Positions 10,427 through 20,975 of a stretch of 23,230 nucleotides of DNA are shown here, one piece after another; position 1 is the first letter of the stretch; every line of letters begins with the position of its first letter. The stretch lies in NCBI GenBank assembly GCA_000697335.1, contig JNEM01009961.1, forward strand, positions 1-23,230, given 5' to 3'. The notes below the pieces were generated by a model. The model searched no databases. It saw only the letters and a program-made list of their open reading frames with translations, and was not told where the DNA came from. The DNA is from Conidiobolus incongruus B7586 (lineage: Eukaryota; Entomophthoromycota; Entomophthoromycetes; Entomophthorales; Conidiobolaceae). Both the position numbers and the translations under genes were made by a program.

Positions 10427-11500
10427 TCACAATTTTGCAACTTGCTTAGCCATATCAATAATAGTCTTTTCATAGGGAATAAAGTTAATTCCCAAATCAT
10501 TAATAGCCCTTGAGCAATCTGCCTGTCTCAAATATTCCGGATCTTTACCATTTTGTTCAGGGTATTTGTCATGAGAGAAGTTCTTTTTAAGGATATTAAT
10601 GAATTCGGATCATCCTAAAGTCTTAGAGGCAAGAAGATATCTTCCCTTAGCATTTTGGTTTTCAAATGCAGCAATATGTGCTTGAACCGTATCTCGGACA
10701 TCAACAATCATCAAATCACCTGAATGAATAAAATCAATATATTTATAATTGATAAATTTTCAGTAAAATACCTCCAGGATAGCTTTTAGCTTTTCCATTT
10801 ACATAAGGTTCAATAAAGAAATAGAGATATTGATAGGGATTCATATCCTCCTCCTCAAAGTTAATATAAGGACCTAGGATCAAACTGGGATTGATTGATA
10901 TGCATCTAAATTGATCACCATGTTTCTCACTGAATTCCCAAAACAATTTTTCAGCTTGTACTTTGGAATATGGATAGGGCATATCTTCTAAGCGTTGAAC
11001 ATTGTTCCAGTCTTTGTCAGTGACTGGATAGCGTTGAGGTGGTACCGATATAGCCGTCATTAGAGTGGATGTAATAATAATGGTTTTAACTCGTGACTAT
11101 TTGAGACACGAGTTTAATACATTTCTCAAACCTGAATATTAGTTTTAATATTATTTGAATAGAAGATAATGTTCATATCCTTACCTTCAACAGCTGGCTT
11201 AAGCATATTATTTTGATAATCAGGATTAGGTCCCATAATCACAGGTGTGGCAGTATGAAAAACCACATCAACATTTTGAATAGTTTCATTTAAGGCTCCT
11301 ACATCAAAGAGGTCTGCTTTAACCATCTCCAATTTGCTAGGGTATTTGGTTTGAAGGTTGAATAACTTTTGAACTTTTTTAGGATCATTTGAGCGAATTG
11401 AAGTAATTACATGATAACCTTTCTCTAACAATTCATTAACTAGTCTAAATCCCAAAAACCCATTTCCTCCAGTAACTAGAGCTCTTGAATGCTTTGTCAT
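10427..11500 (-). pseudogene. NAD(P)-dependent reductase (dihydroflavonol-reductase-like SDR) with two nonsense codons
   Basis: Full-length frame for 322 residues in three exons: 11500-11186/5, 11131-10772 and 10719-10427, with introns of about 53 and 52 nt, both phase 1. It would be a cytosolic NADPH-dependent carbonyl reductase of the extended SDR family (like yeast Gre2 or plant dihydroflavonol reductase). It shows the cofactor motif VTGGNGFLG (residues 9-17), DVVFHTATPVIMGPN, TIIITST, the YPYSK catalytic Tyr-Lys motif, SINPSLILGP and VDVRDTVQAHIAAF. The frame is kept throughout, but TAG at 11097-11099 follows NSCLK and TGA at 10610-10612 replaces the Trp of the TWS motif seen in the sister copy. 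No alternative splice removes the TAG without losing the frame. Other genes here use TGG and CAA/CAG normally, so recoding is unlikely. It looks recently inactivated; a strain polymorphism or sequencing error is possible. Substrate unknown. Confidence 0.8.
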
Positions 11501-14500
11501 ATTAAATTGTCTTTTTAATTTTAAAATTATAAAAATTTGAATAGTTAATTGAGGTGTTACATGTATTTATACTCTCACGTCAGCAAATAGACTAACCGAA
11601 AAGGTACTGATTGTTATCACCACAATTTAATGGTTTTCAATATCCACAATTTTTGTGAAACTCATTATAAAATTATTTTGTTAAGCAAACTAAAAGATAC
11701 TGAATTTGTTGATTCAAAATTTTATGTTGAATCTTGGTTGATGCATTTTGATCTTATTATTAAAAATTCAAAATAGAATTGTTGAATTATTATATTATTT
11801 ACAATGATCAAGCATTGTTATTTTATTTTGTAATATCATCTATTATCAATAAGCGGGAATTTGCTATTCAACTAATTACCAAATATTTCAAATTTATAAA
11901 TAATGATATAATTTATATAAACTCATATATCGAGTTGGAGTTTAAAAATAATTAATGAAATATATTATGAGGAATATAATTGAAATGTAACGTGATAGAT
12001 TTAAATTTGTAGTTGTTGTGATTTATAATAAGATAGTTGATAGTAAATGATTTAAATAGTTGATTTGGTGAATGATGCCCTTTAAATATGGACTGACAAA
12101 GCCACTATAAATGAGGAATAATATTGACTTAACTATCAAATTGAGACAGACAGGAATTTTCAAAATACAACAGTAATCAAACTAAATATATCATATATTC
12201 CTTAATAAATCAATTTACAAATTTTGTTATAAATTACATTAAATTCATAATTTGATTCATATTGGGTTTCCATCTAAGTATTTTATAATAATATATTCGA
12301 TAAGTTAAACTTTAAGATAAGCATTTATATCTTAGCAATTTTATTAAATTTTTTGTATTATTATATTGAAATATATGTTAACATCAGAATACTTTTTAAT
12401 TAAACAAATAAAATACAATAATGCTCTTGATTCAACTCGTGTTTAATTAATAAAGTTTGCAATATTGTTTTATACACCAAGATCCAATTATCTTTTTAAT
12501 ACACTAAATACATTATTGTGGAACTATATAATTTCTAATGTTATATCTAAATATATTTACGATTCTTGTAATCGTGTTTAAAATTATTATCTACATTAAA
12601 AGGTGATTTATTAATTAAATCCTATTTATAATATTTCGTAAATATGTACAATTGCTCAATATATTAGATTAATAATAAATTAAATTTAAAAAATTATGAA
12701 CTTTTAATAGAAATTCTATAAAAGTTATTAAAAATTTAATGATAGAAGATTGTGATAATTATAAAATACTAAGAATGATATATTGGATAAATATATTTTA
12801 TTGATTCTATGACTTAAATGTTAAAATCATAAAATGAATTATTTTGCTTGAATAAAATTCACTAATACAATTAATTAAGTGAATGTGGTTAGGGCCTCAA
12901 TTATTACGAAATTAAAATTCTAATATTATAACCTATATTATCATCCTTATTCTTTCAAATATCTCAATATTTGAACTTCATATCAACATAGCTCATTTAT
13001 ATTTCTAGCATTCTATGGCATTAGTTTAATTTTGTTACTATTAGTGTCAAATTTATTCAATTATGGCAAAATTTTAAATATATATGTGAGATTAGTATCA
13101 CAATAATTTAAATATATAATAGAGTTCAATATGAAATGAAAAATAATAATATTGTATTCATATATTTTAACATTCATTATTTTTAATTAATTTGAGAGTA
13201 TAAAGACATGGTATTGAAAATTTTATTACATTTGGTGATCATATACCTCTATGAATTTGAACATTAAAATTATCAAAAGATACAAAGAGTATACTAAAGT
13301 TTACAAAAGCTGATAAACAAGAAACTATCTAAACTTGAATATTATATGATCTATAATTAGTTATAGATGAGCCACCGTATTGGCAAAACTCTAATGTATT
13401 GATTTAAACGAAATATAACAATGGTATTACCAATTTCATCGTTGATCATTTTACATGATAAATTTTTTAAACATAAAGAACCCAGAATAAATTCTACTCA
13501 ATCGAGATTATCTACAAATATCAAAAATGTAATGATGTATATAATTAAAATCAACATAATGTTAAAAATAATATTATATATTGATAAATAAAATACCAAA
13601 CATATAGTTCAAAAAACAAAGTTAAAAATATAATTTAATCATAATTTACCTACTTATAATAATTTAAGAGATATTCTATGATATTTGCATATACTATAAT
13701 ATTCATTATTTTAAATTATTTCATTGTTCAATTAAATGTGATGATAAAAAAAATAAAATTATTCTTTAAAATTTATATAATTTTTTTAATTATGATGAAT
13801 AATATTATAAAAATATAATTTTTTTCAACAGTATTCAAACTTAAATAAATTTAAAATAAAATTCTCGTTAATTTTAAAGTAAAATTATATAATTAACATT
13901 TCTTAATTAAACCAACTTTAAAAAATGAATTATTCAAAGAGAAAATGATAATAATGATGTAATATTTTTTTCTATTCTTTTAATATGAATGCGGGTTATT
14001 AATGCTCATTTCACGAAAACAGAATCACAAATACAATTAATAGTCAATCTAGTGTTTTTAATATTATATTCAATAATTTGATAAATATTATTATATTTGC
14101 ACTTCATGTAATAATGTTTTTCTGGTATGTTTTGTATTTTAATAAGCTGAATTGAATTTCTTTACATCCATGTTTTATTTAAATAATATAAAATGAAAAT
14201 AGATTATTTCTGATATCCCTAATATGGTAAAATTAGAACAAATATCTTATAAAGGATGGTTAGTATTAAGATGTAATTCGGTATAAATATGATGCTATAA
14301 AATATGTAAGAGATAACATTTTGGAAAATCGTCTAAAATTAACAAGTTACGACAGATCAAATATATTGCTAAAACTGAATATTCAAGAAAATTCTATAGT
14401 GTAACAAATATAAATTCGTTGGAAAGATTAAATTATATGTCATACAAATCCACTATAAAATTTGAAATTTTATAAATGGAAAAGTAGAGTATGGTATCAA

Positions 14501-14748
14501 ATGATGATCAAGGTATATAGTATGTCTTTTGTAGAATGAGATTGGTGTAAACTTTTGAATTGATTGATGCTGATTAAATAGAAATGTTTATTTGATTTAG
14601 AATTCTTATGATTAAGTATAAACAATCAATAATTACTATTATGTACTCAAATAATAAAAAACTTGTAAAATGAAAATATATTAAAAGTTTATTAATTATT
14701 CTATGATCAATAAAAAAATTCAAATATTAATATTTAATGCCACGTTTT
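11501..14748. other. Long AT-rich spacer without a recognisable gene
   Basis: About 3.2 kb. The first ~140 bases are less AT-rich and should hold the promoter of the reductase gene reading leftward. A short less-AT-rich patch lies at about 12060-12170. I looked for long frames, tRNA-like folds and terminal repeats and found none. Stops are dense in all frames. Confidence 0.65.
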
Positions 14749-15294
14749 TTAAAAATTGCTCGATTTAATCAAAATTGAATAAATGCAATGTGACAAGATA
14801 TAACAGGTATTTAAATAAGTGAATGCGATGAATGCGAATTGATAAGTCATTTGCCAAAAAATAGCTAAAATTTGACAGATATAGTAGATAAATATTAATT
14901 TTATTGCTCTTTTGTCATCAATTTGATGAATATGACTGGTGAGGATATATTGGTCATTGGCTGAGATAATTAAATTGAAACAACATTCACGAAAATAACA
15001 CGGAAAACGATAGGAATATTCATTTACCCGATTTTCCATCACCCGAATTTGAAAATCTATTTTAATTGGTCGCAAATATTGTGATCATATTGATTGGAAG
15101 AGAAAGTGGGAAACTTCACAATCCCAAAATATTTTATCATGTATAAATTGCTTCAAATGACTCATGTCAAAATTGAAAGTAAATTTTGAAAAATATATAT
15201 TGTTTTCATAAAAACTTATTCTTAATTTAAGATAATCAATACATATTAATATTCTATATCTCTTGCATAGATTATTATAGTGTATTTTAGCCAT
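14749..15294 (-). pseudogene. Unrecognised 181-codon frame with one internal TGA
   Basis: From the ATG at 15294 a minus-strand frame runs for 69 codons to a TGA at 15085-15087, then continues in the same frame for 111 more codons to a TAA at 14749. Such a long frame is unusual in this composition, where stops fall every dozen codons or so, and it coincides with a patch of higher G+C (about 14760-15120). The N-terminal part is basic and aromatic. The C-terminal part is strongly hydrophobic (AIKLIFIYYICQILAIFWQ, then a second stretch near FAFIAFTYLNTCYIL), suggesting two membrane segments. I recognise no family. It is head to head with CLU1, 201 bases apart. It may be a broken lineage-specific membrane protein gene, a gene with an intron I failed to see, or a chance frame. 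No function is proposed. Confidence 0.3.
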
Positions 15295-15495
15295 TTATTC
15301 TATTACCTTATATCTTATATTTTGAATTTGGTTGTATAATAGATTAGATCGCTCCACAGATCACCTCATTTTACAACTGATCAATAATTGACATATATAT
15401 CATTAATAGAAAAGTTTGAATATAATTAGAATTGAAGGTAAATATAACATTTACATATATGTAATAACACTTTCTTTAATTTTTCAAATTTTTAG
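15295..15495 (+). promoter_or_regulatory. CLU1 promoter and 5' leader, with a likely 5'UTR intron
   Basis: This interval lies directly upstream of CLU1, and would be a shared divergent promoter if the minus-strand frame at 14749-15294 is a gene. A well-formed intron can be read at 15438-15495: donor GAAG|GTAAAT, a T-rich 3' end and TTTTTAG, with the AG immediately before the ATG of CLU1. The sequence before the donor has an in-frame TAA and no ATG, so the intron would lie in the 5' leader and not extend the protein. The intron is inferred from its splice sites and its length (58 nt), which fits the other introns here. Confidence 0.45.
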
Positions 15496-18400
15496 ATGTC
15501 ACAAGAAACTCTCACTGAAACTCAACCTCAACAAATCGTTGAAAAAAACACTCAAGTCGAGCAAACTAATATTCCCACCGAAGAACAACCTGCTCAAGAA
15601 GGTAAAAATTCAATTCTATTTATTATAGTAAACAATAACTTTAATATTAGCTTTAATATAACTAAAGCTTTTTTTTAAAAAAAATTAATATATGATTAAT
15701 TTACTAAAATTATATAAATTTTATAGGAGAATCTATTCTTCAATTGACCATTAACTTACCTTTCCCTCCCAAGACTCTCCAAGTTAATGTAAGTATAAGA
15801 TCTCGGAATTTGAAATTTTGGTCTAAATCTTAGATCTTTAGGTTAATATTGCCGAAACTCTTCAAGATCTTCGTCAAGTTATTTTAGAAACTCCTGCTAC
15901 TTTTGGATGCACTTGTTTCTACCTTGAACACAACGGCCAAAAATTGAACCAATATGTTGAATTAAGCTCTATTGAAGGATTATTGGAAAACCCCGTTCTA
16001 ACCTTGGTTGAAGGTATATTTAAATAGTTTATTTAAAGCGCTTTTTAAATTATATACTTAACAATGTGATTTAGGACAATACAATGAACGCGAAGCTCGT
16101 TACCATGTCACTCGCATTCGTGAAATTCTACAAGCTGGAGGCTCTAAACTCCAATCTACATCAGGTGTTAACGATGGTGTCACTTTCTTGAAAAAGGTCA
16201 CTCAACCCAATGTCCCTCAAGCTCCTGTTCAGAATCAAAAGAGTCACAAAGGCAAAGGAAAGTCACCTACTTTGAAAACTCCTCCTTCTGAACCCGCTGA
16301 AGAGCCCTTTGAAGAATACAACTTTGAAGATCAATCTCTTGAAATTGCTCAAATGTACAAATATTCTGAACAATCTTTACCTATTTGCGTCAAACAAATC
16401 ACTCCCTCTGGTTGGAATCCTGTTTCTCCTCAACGTAAACTCTCTGGAGATCTCCTATATTTAACTGTCACTACTTTGGAAAACCGCACATACGAGATTT
16501 TATGTAACACTGAAGGCTTTTACGTTTGCTCTTCTACTGAAGAGATTTTCAATCCCAAGCCTTTGGATTCCAGCAAGCTTTACCAAGCCCACTCTTTAGT
16601 CACTCTTCTTAAGAATATCTCTCCCAAATTCAAGCATGGATTCACTCAACTTCAAAAAGTTCTCAATGAAACTGATCCCCTTGAAATTTTCCCTGCTTTT
16701 GAACCCATCGTTAACCACCCTTGGCTCACTCAACCCAGCAAGCTCACCCACGATACTGCTCGTGTTGCTGAACCTTATTTGGCCCATGGTGTTGATTTGC
16801 AAGAATCTTCATTAAGAGATTGGAATGATGAATTCCAATCCCTCAAAGAACTCCCCACTAACACTCTCACTGAAAGAGTTCTTAAGGATAGACTTCAACT
16901 CAAATTATATCAAGATTATATTGCCTGCTGTATCAAGGGTGCTATCGCTGTCAGCGAAGGCTCTCTCGTTCCCCTTAACCCTCACGAAGCTCCCAGCGCT
17001 CAAATGTACATGTACAACAACCTTTTCCTAAGCAAAGGATTCGATGGACTCAGCCAATTCGCTCAATATGGTGGTGAATTAGCTGCCTATGTCGCTACTG
17101 GTAAAGACATTGCTGGTCTTCAAATGGTCAACATGCTTCAAATTCCCGAAGTCCACACTTTGGGATCTGTTGTTATTGATTACAAGGGTGATCGCATTAC
17201 TTGTCAGACTGTTCTCCCTGGTATCTTCCGCCAATTAGATAAGGTTATGTATGGTAGCAATGAAGCTGGTACTCATTTTGGTGATGATGCCGAATTCCAC
17301 GAATTAGCTGGTAAGATTGCTCGTGCTCTTCACCTCAAGCCTCATGAAGTTGAAGATGCCGATGGTAAGAAGGTTATCCAAAACCTCTCTGTTGACACTA
17401 AAGGTTTGAAGGGCACTGATGGTAGAAAATACTTTGTTGATATGCACCGCTTCACTCCTGTTGATATTGAATTCTTGGAACAACACTGTGAAAACGAACA
17501 AAATGGTCTTCCCGTCTATCCCCACAAAATTGTCACCTTACGTCCTGAATTGATTCGTACTATTTATGATACCAAACTCCGTGCCTGGAAAGAAGAGAAG
17601 ATTGCTGAAAAGAAGGCTGAAGAAGCTGCCAACCAACCTGAAAAGCCTGAAGGTGAAAAGGAACAACCCGCTGAATCAAACGAAGTTACTTTGTTAAGAG
17701 ATGCCGAAAAGTACAAGATTGACGAAAGTGAATTTGACTTGAGATTCAATCCCGACGCTTTCTGCCACATTGCCCAACATGAAGGCAAAGAAAAGACTCC
17801 TGAGCAAATTCAAGATGAAGAAGAAGTTAGATCTGCTTCTCAATTCCTTCAAAACACCGTTATTCCCAACCTCGTTAAGGATCTTGCTGGTCAAGCTGTC
17901 ACTCCTTTGGATGGTCGCTCTTTGACCAACTTACTACACGCCAGAGGTATCAACATGAGATATCTTGGTATCATCCTCTCTGAAATTGAAAAGCTTGAAT
18001 CTGCTCGCTTAAACACTGTAAAGCACGTTTTCCTTCAAGAGATGGTCACTAGAGCCAGCAAAGTTTTCTTCCGCAACCATATGCAACAAGTTCCTAACTA
18101 TGTTGTTAAGGATTGTATTTCTCACTTGTTAAACTGCTTGTTCGGTTCTTCTTCCAACCCTAATCCCAAGTCTTTCTACCGTGGCAAGACTACTTACGAT
18201 TACCAATCTTTGACTTCTGAACAAGTTTTCGCTGAAATTATTAGTTTAGTTGCTCTTAAATTCCGTTACCATATCTCTTCTGAAGCTATTGTTGGTTTGA
18301 ACCCCTTAGTCTTACTTAGAAACTTGACCAAGGCCATTGGATTTCAATTAGCTGCTAAGGATTATAAGTTTGCTCCTTCTCAAGCCCAATCTAACGGTAC

Positions 18401-19418
18401 TGCCCATGCTTCTCACATCTTCATTCCTGATGATATCATCTCCATTGTTCCCAGAATCAAGTCTTGCCTCCCTCGTATCACTTATCCCGATGAAGCTCTT
18501 GAAGCCGGCAAGATCTACTTTGCTCAAGATCAAAAAGCTGAAGCTATGGCTTTGGTCATGGAATCTTTGACTCTTCATGAACAAGTTTTTGGTTTGATCC
18601 ATCCCAATACTGGTCGTTGCTTCTCTGCTTTAGCCAGCTTACACTTCCACTTGGGTGAATACAAACTTGCCGAAGATTACCAAAAGAAGGCTATCTTAAT
18701 CTTAGAACGTACTTATGGTCTTGATGATACTGAAACCCTCCATGCTTACCTTGAATACGGTTTCTACCTTTGCAACGTTAACAAGACTCAAGAAGGTCTC
18801 AAGCTTTTGGAACACGCCTTAACTATGTGGGCTAAACTATATGGTACCAATAACCTTGAAATTTCTTACATTGATCAAAACATGGGTATTCTCTTCCAAA
18901 AATTGGGTCGTCACGATCTCAGTTTGAAATTCTATCAACGTATGGCTAACACCTGTCTCGAATTATTTGGTGAAAATCACTTAGCTTTGGCTCAAGCTTA
19001 CTCTGCTATCGCTAAGAACCATGCTTTAACCAGCGATTTCAAGCAAGCTCTCCAATACGAAAAGAAGGCTTACAACATCTACTCCAGCACCTTGGGAGAA
19101 GAAAATGAAGCCACCCAAAGATCCTCCAAGTGGTTATCTGATTTCACTTACCACGCCGTCAATGTTGCCAAGCAAGAACAATTGCTCGGATCTGCCAAGT
19201 TCCAACAATTAAAGGACAAGGCCCAAAAAGAAATGGAACTCCAACTCCAAGGTATCAAAAACTTGGATGAAGTCCCTGCCTCCTCCAAGGGACATTTGCC
19301 TATTGACCAACTCGTCAAGTTCATCAACGACGATTCCCACAAGAAGACCAAGAGCAGCCGTCGTAGTCGCGCCGCCAAGCGTAAGGTAGTTGTTCCCGAA
19401 ACTTCTGAATCCTCTTAA
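15496..19418 (+). CDS. Clustered mitochondria protein CLU1 / TIF31 (eIF3-associated)
   Basis: Four coding exons: 15496-15601, 15727-15788, 15842-16013 and 16075-19418, giving 1227 residues; yeast Clu1 has about 1277. Clu proteins are cytosolic. They keep mitochondria evenly distributed, bind mRNAs for mitochondrial proteins and associate with eIF3. Residues 1-35 are a low-complexity Glu/Gln/Thr-rich start. About 38-112 form the ubiquitin-like CLU_N domain. YNEREARYHVTRIREIL (116-132) is the conserved segment after it. The CLU domain covers about 360-600 (DWNDEFQSLKELP, then LFLSKGFDGLSQFAQYGGE, ending near VDMHRFTPVD). A Lys/Glu-rich linker runs near 615-650, the helical central domain about 690-880, and TPR repeats about 919-1135 (each with HLGEYKLAEDYQKKAI-like helices). 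The tail is basic (SSRRSRAAKRK). All three introns have GTAAAA/GTAAGT/GTATAT donors and join in frame. Codon choice is biased to GCT, GGT, AAG and CTC, suggesting strong expression. Confidence 0.95.
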
Positions 19419-20134
19419 CCCCACTGCTCCCCAATTCTCAACCATCTTCAATTCACCATTAATTACAAATCCGACTGTATTTATCCCTAAGCTCTCTTTA
19501 ACCTTTCTCATTCAAGTTTCTTTTCATGAAAGTTTAATTTATTTTTAGATAATTCCTTTATTATCTAATTTTGTTATTAAAAATTTTAAGTTTGTTATTC
19601 ATATTAGAGCTTTCAATAAAAAAATTTTTAAATTTAATATTTTTGTTTAATGAGTTTTTAATTAATTTTTGAATAGATTTAATTTGCTGTAGATAATTTA
19701 TTAGAAAATTATCAAAAAGCTTGAAATATGAGGGTTTTAATTGATATTAAACAATCTTAATAAAGATATCAATCTCCTTGTTTTCTTACAAATCACCCAA
19801 ATTCAATTGTTTTTAATCCCATAAATGTGAAAAATATAATCTATCTATAAAAAGATAAGGTTTGAATTTGATCTCATTTTAATACCATAAATTGATTTTC
19901 CAAAAATAAAATTCTCAAAATTGTAATTCACTTAAAATTTAATAATATTAAATTTTCTTTACTAATATTTAATTATAATTATAATTATAATTAATTGAAC
20001 AATTGATTTTTTTTCATATTTGAACCACCATTCTCGATTCGATATTGATGATTATGATCCCATATATTAATTTCACAATTATAAAATAACCCAATTTGTT
20101 AACCTTGTGAATTACCACTTAAGATAAATTCCAA
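19419..20134. other. CLU1 3' flank and promoter region of the NME6-like gene
   Basis: 716 bases. The first ~90 are C/T-rich (3'UTR of CLU1); the rest is A/T-rich. AATAAA at 19615-19620 is a possible poly(A) signal. An (AATTAT)n run lies at 19971-19996. The last ~110 bases before 20135 are somewhat less AT-rich and probably hold the promoter and leader of the downstream gene. No gene seen. Confidence 0.6.
19971..19996. repeat. (AATTAT)n short tandem repeat
   Basis: About four units of a six-base, self-complementary motif. It could form a small hairpin, but in this composition it is most likely just a simple repeat. Confidence 0.8.
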
Positions 20135-20724
20135 ATGAAACCGGCACTACAAAGAACTTTAGCCCTAATTAAACCCGATTTATATCGTCAATCCTTATTA
20201 TTACCTATCGTATATCAAAAGTTACATGAGAATAATTTTAAAATTATCGAGAGTGAAGTTGTCAAGTGGAATTATTATCAAGCTTCAGAATTTTATAAGG
20301 AGCATGAGGGCAAGTTCTTTTTTGAAAGATTGACAGGATATATGACCAAGTAAGTTCATTGAATCATTATTGTAGTGTTAGTGTTTATATAGTTTGGTAG
20401 TGGTCCTTTTTTGGCCCTAGTACTGGAGAGAGAGAATGCTATTAAGGGTTGGAGAGAATTGATTGGACCTACGCAACCTGATCGGTAATATTATATATTC
20501 TAATTTGTCTATATTGCTACATTCGTTATATTCTGTTATAGTGCTAGGTTACAATCTCCCAATACCTTAAGATCACATTTCGGCTTGACAGATACTCGTA
20601 ATTCTTTTCATGGATCAGGTAATTTTTTAATTCATAATTTGTAATTTATAATATTAATGATAGATTAGATTCCGACGAAAATTTCTTAAAAGAATACCAA
20701 TTAGTATTCGGTAAAAATTATTGA
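20135..20724 (+). CDS. NME6-type nucleoside diphosphate kinase
   Basis: Four exons (20135-20349, 20401-20484, 20542-20618, 20669-20724) joined in frame give 143 residues. NDP kinases move the gamma-phosphate of an NTP to an NDP through a phospho-histidine. Visible features: start TLALIKPDLYRQ (Lys of the KPD motif); FYKEHEGKFFFERLTGYM; NGPFLALVLERENAI; GWRELIGPTQPDRAR; and RSHFGLTDTRNSFHGSDS, with the catalytic His at residue 123. The HEGKFFFERL segment, the IGPT motif and the GLTDTRN form before HGSDS match the NME6 subfamily better than the canonical Ynk1/NME1 type. Exon 2 begins at the second AG (TTTGGTAG) because the nearer AG (TATATAG) leads to a stop. The protein ends 20 residues after the catalytic His, without the C-terminal extension of human NME6, and shows no clear import presequence. 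Animal NME6 is mitochondrial; location here is unknown. Confidence 0.88.
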
Positions 20725-20975
20725 TAATTTTAGTTACGTTAAGATATTTATTGATACGTTAATTAATAATAAATGAACGTGATTATTTGACAGAGTATTA
20801 TTGATTCTGTTTATAGAGTTTTCATTACTTCAGATAGTTTGAAAAATTGAAAAAAATATCCCATAATTATTTGATCCATTTCTTATTATATTTATATCAA
20901 AATTTTGTGACTTTAAAAAAACTCATATATATTTAATGTTTTCAAAATAATTATCACTATACTTTATTAACTATA
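20725..20975. other. Short intergenic region before the isopentenyl phosphate kinase gene
   Basis: 251 bases, A/T-rich, between two genes on the same strand. It must hold the end of the NME6-like transcript and the promoter of the next gene. No specific element recognised. Confidence 0.5.

Noticed and set aside
10610-11099. Reassigned TAG/TGA codons or read-through as an explanation for the stops in the reductase gene
   Set aside because: The intact genes here (CLU1, IPK, Sas10, mL58) contain no in-frame TAG or TGA, use TGG for Trp, and NME6 and others end normally. Simple nonsense mutation is the better reading.
11097-11185. Using a later AG (…AAATAG) as the acceptor of reductase intron 1 to skip the TAG
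   Set aside because: It would delete the conserved LRNVLNSCLK segment and immediately run into TAA in the resulting frame.
15416-15628. Alternative frame overlapping the start of CLU1
   Set aside because: It crosses the likely 5'UTR intron and exon 1 of CLU1 in another frame and ends in A-rich intron sequence. The CLU1 frame joins correctly to the conserved CLU_N exons.
16596-19511. Several antisense frames of 66-100 codons within and just after CLU1
   Set aside because: They mirror the codon bias of CLU1 on the opposite strand, have no recognisable domains and are fully explained as shadows.
20350-20400. Nearer acceptor (TATATAG at about 20386-20392) for NME6-like intron 1
   Set aside because: It puts exon 2 in a frame with an early stop. 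The AG at 20399-20400 restores the conserved NGPFLAL segment.
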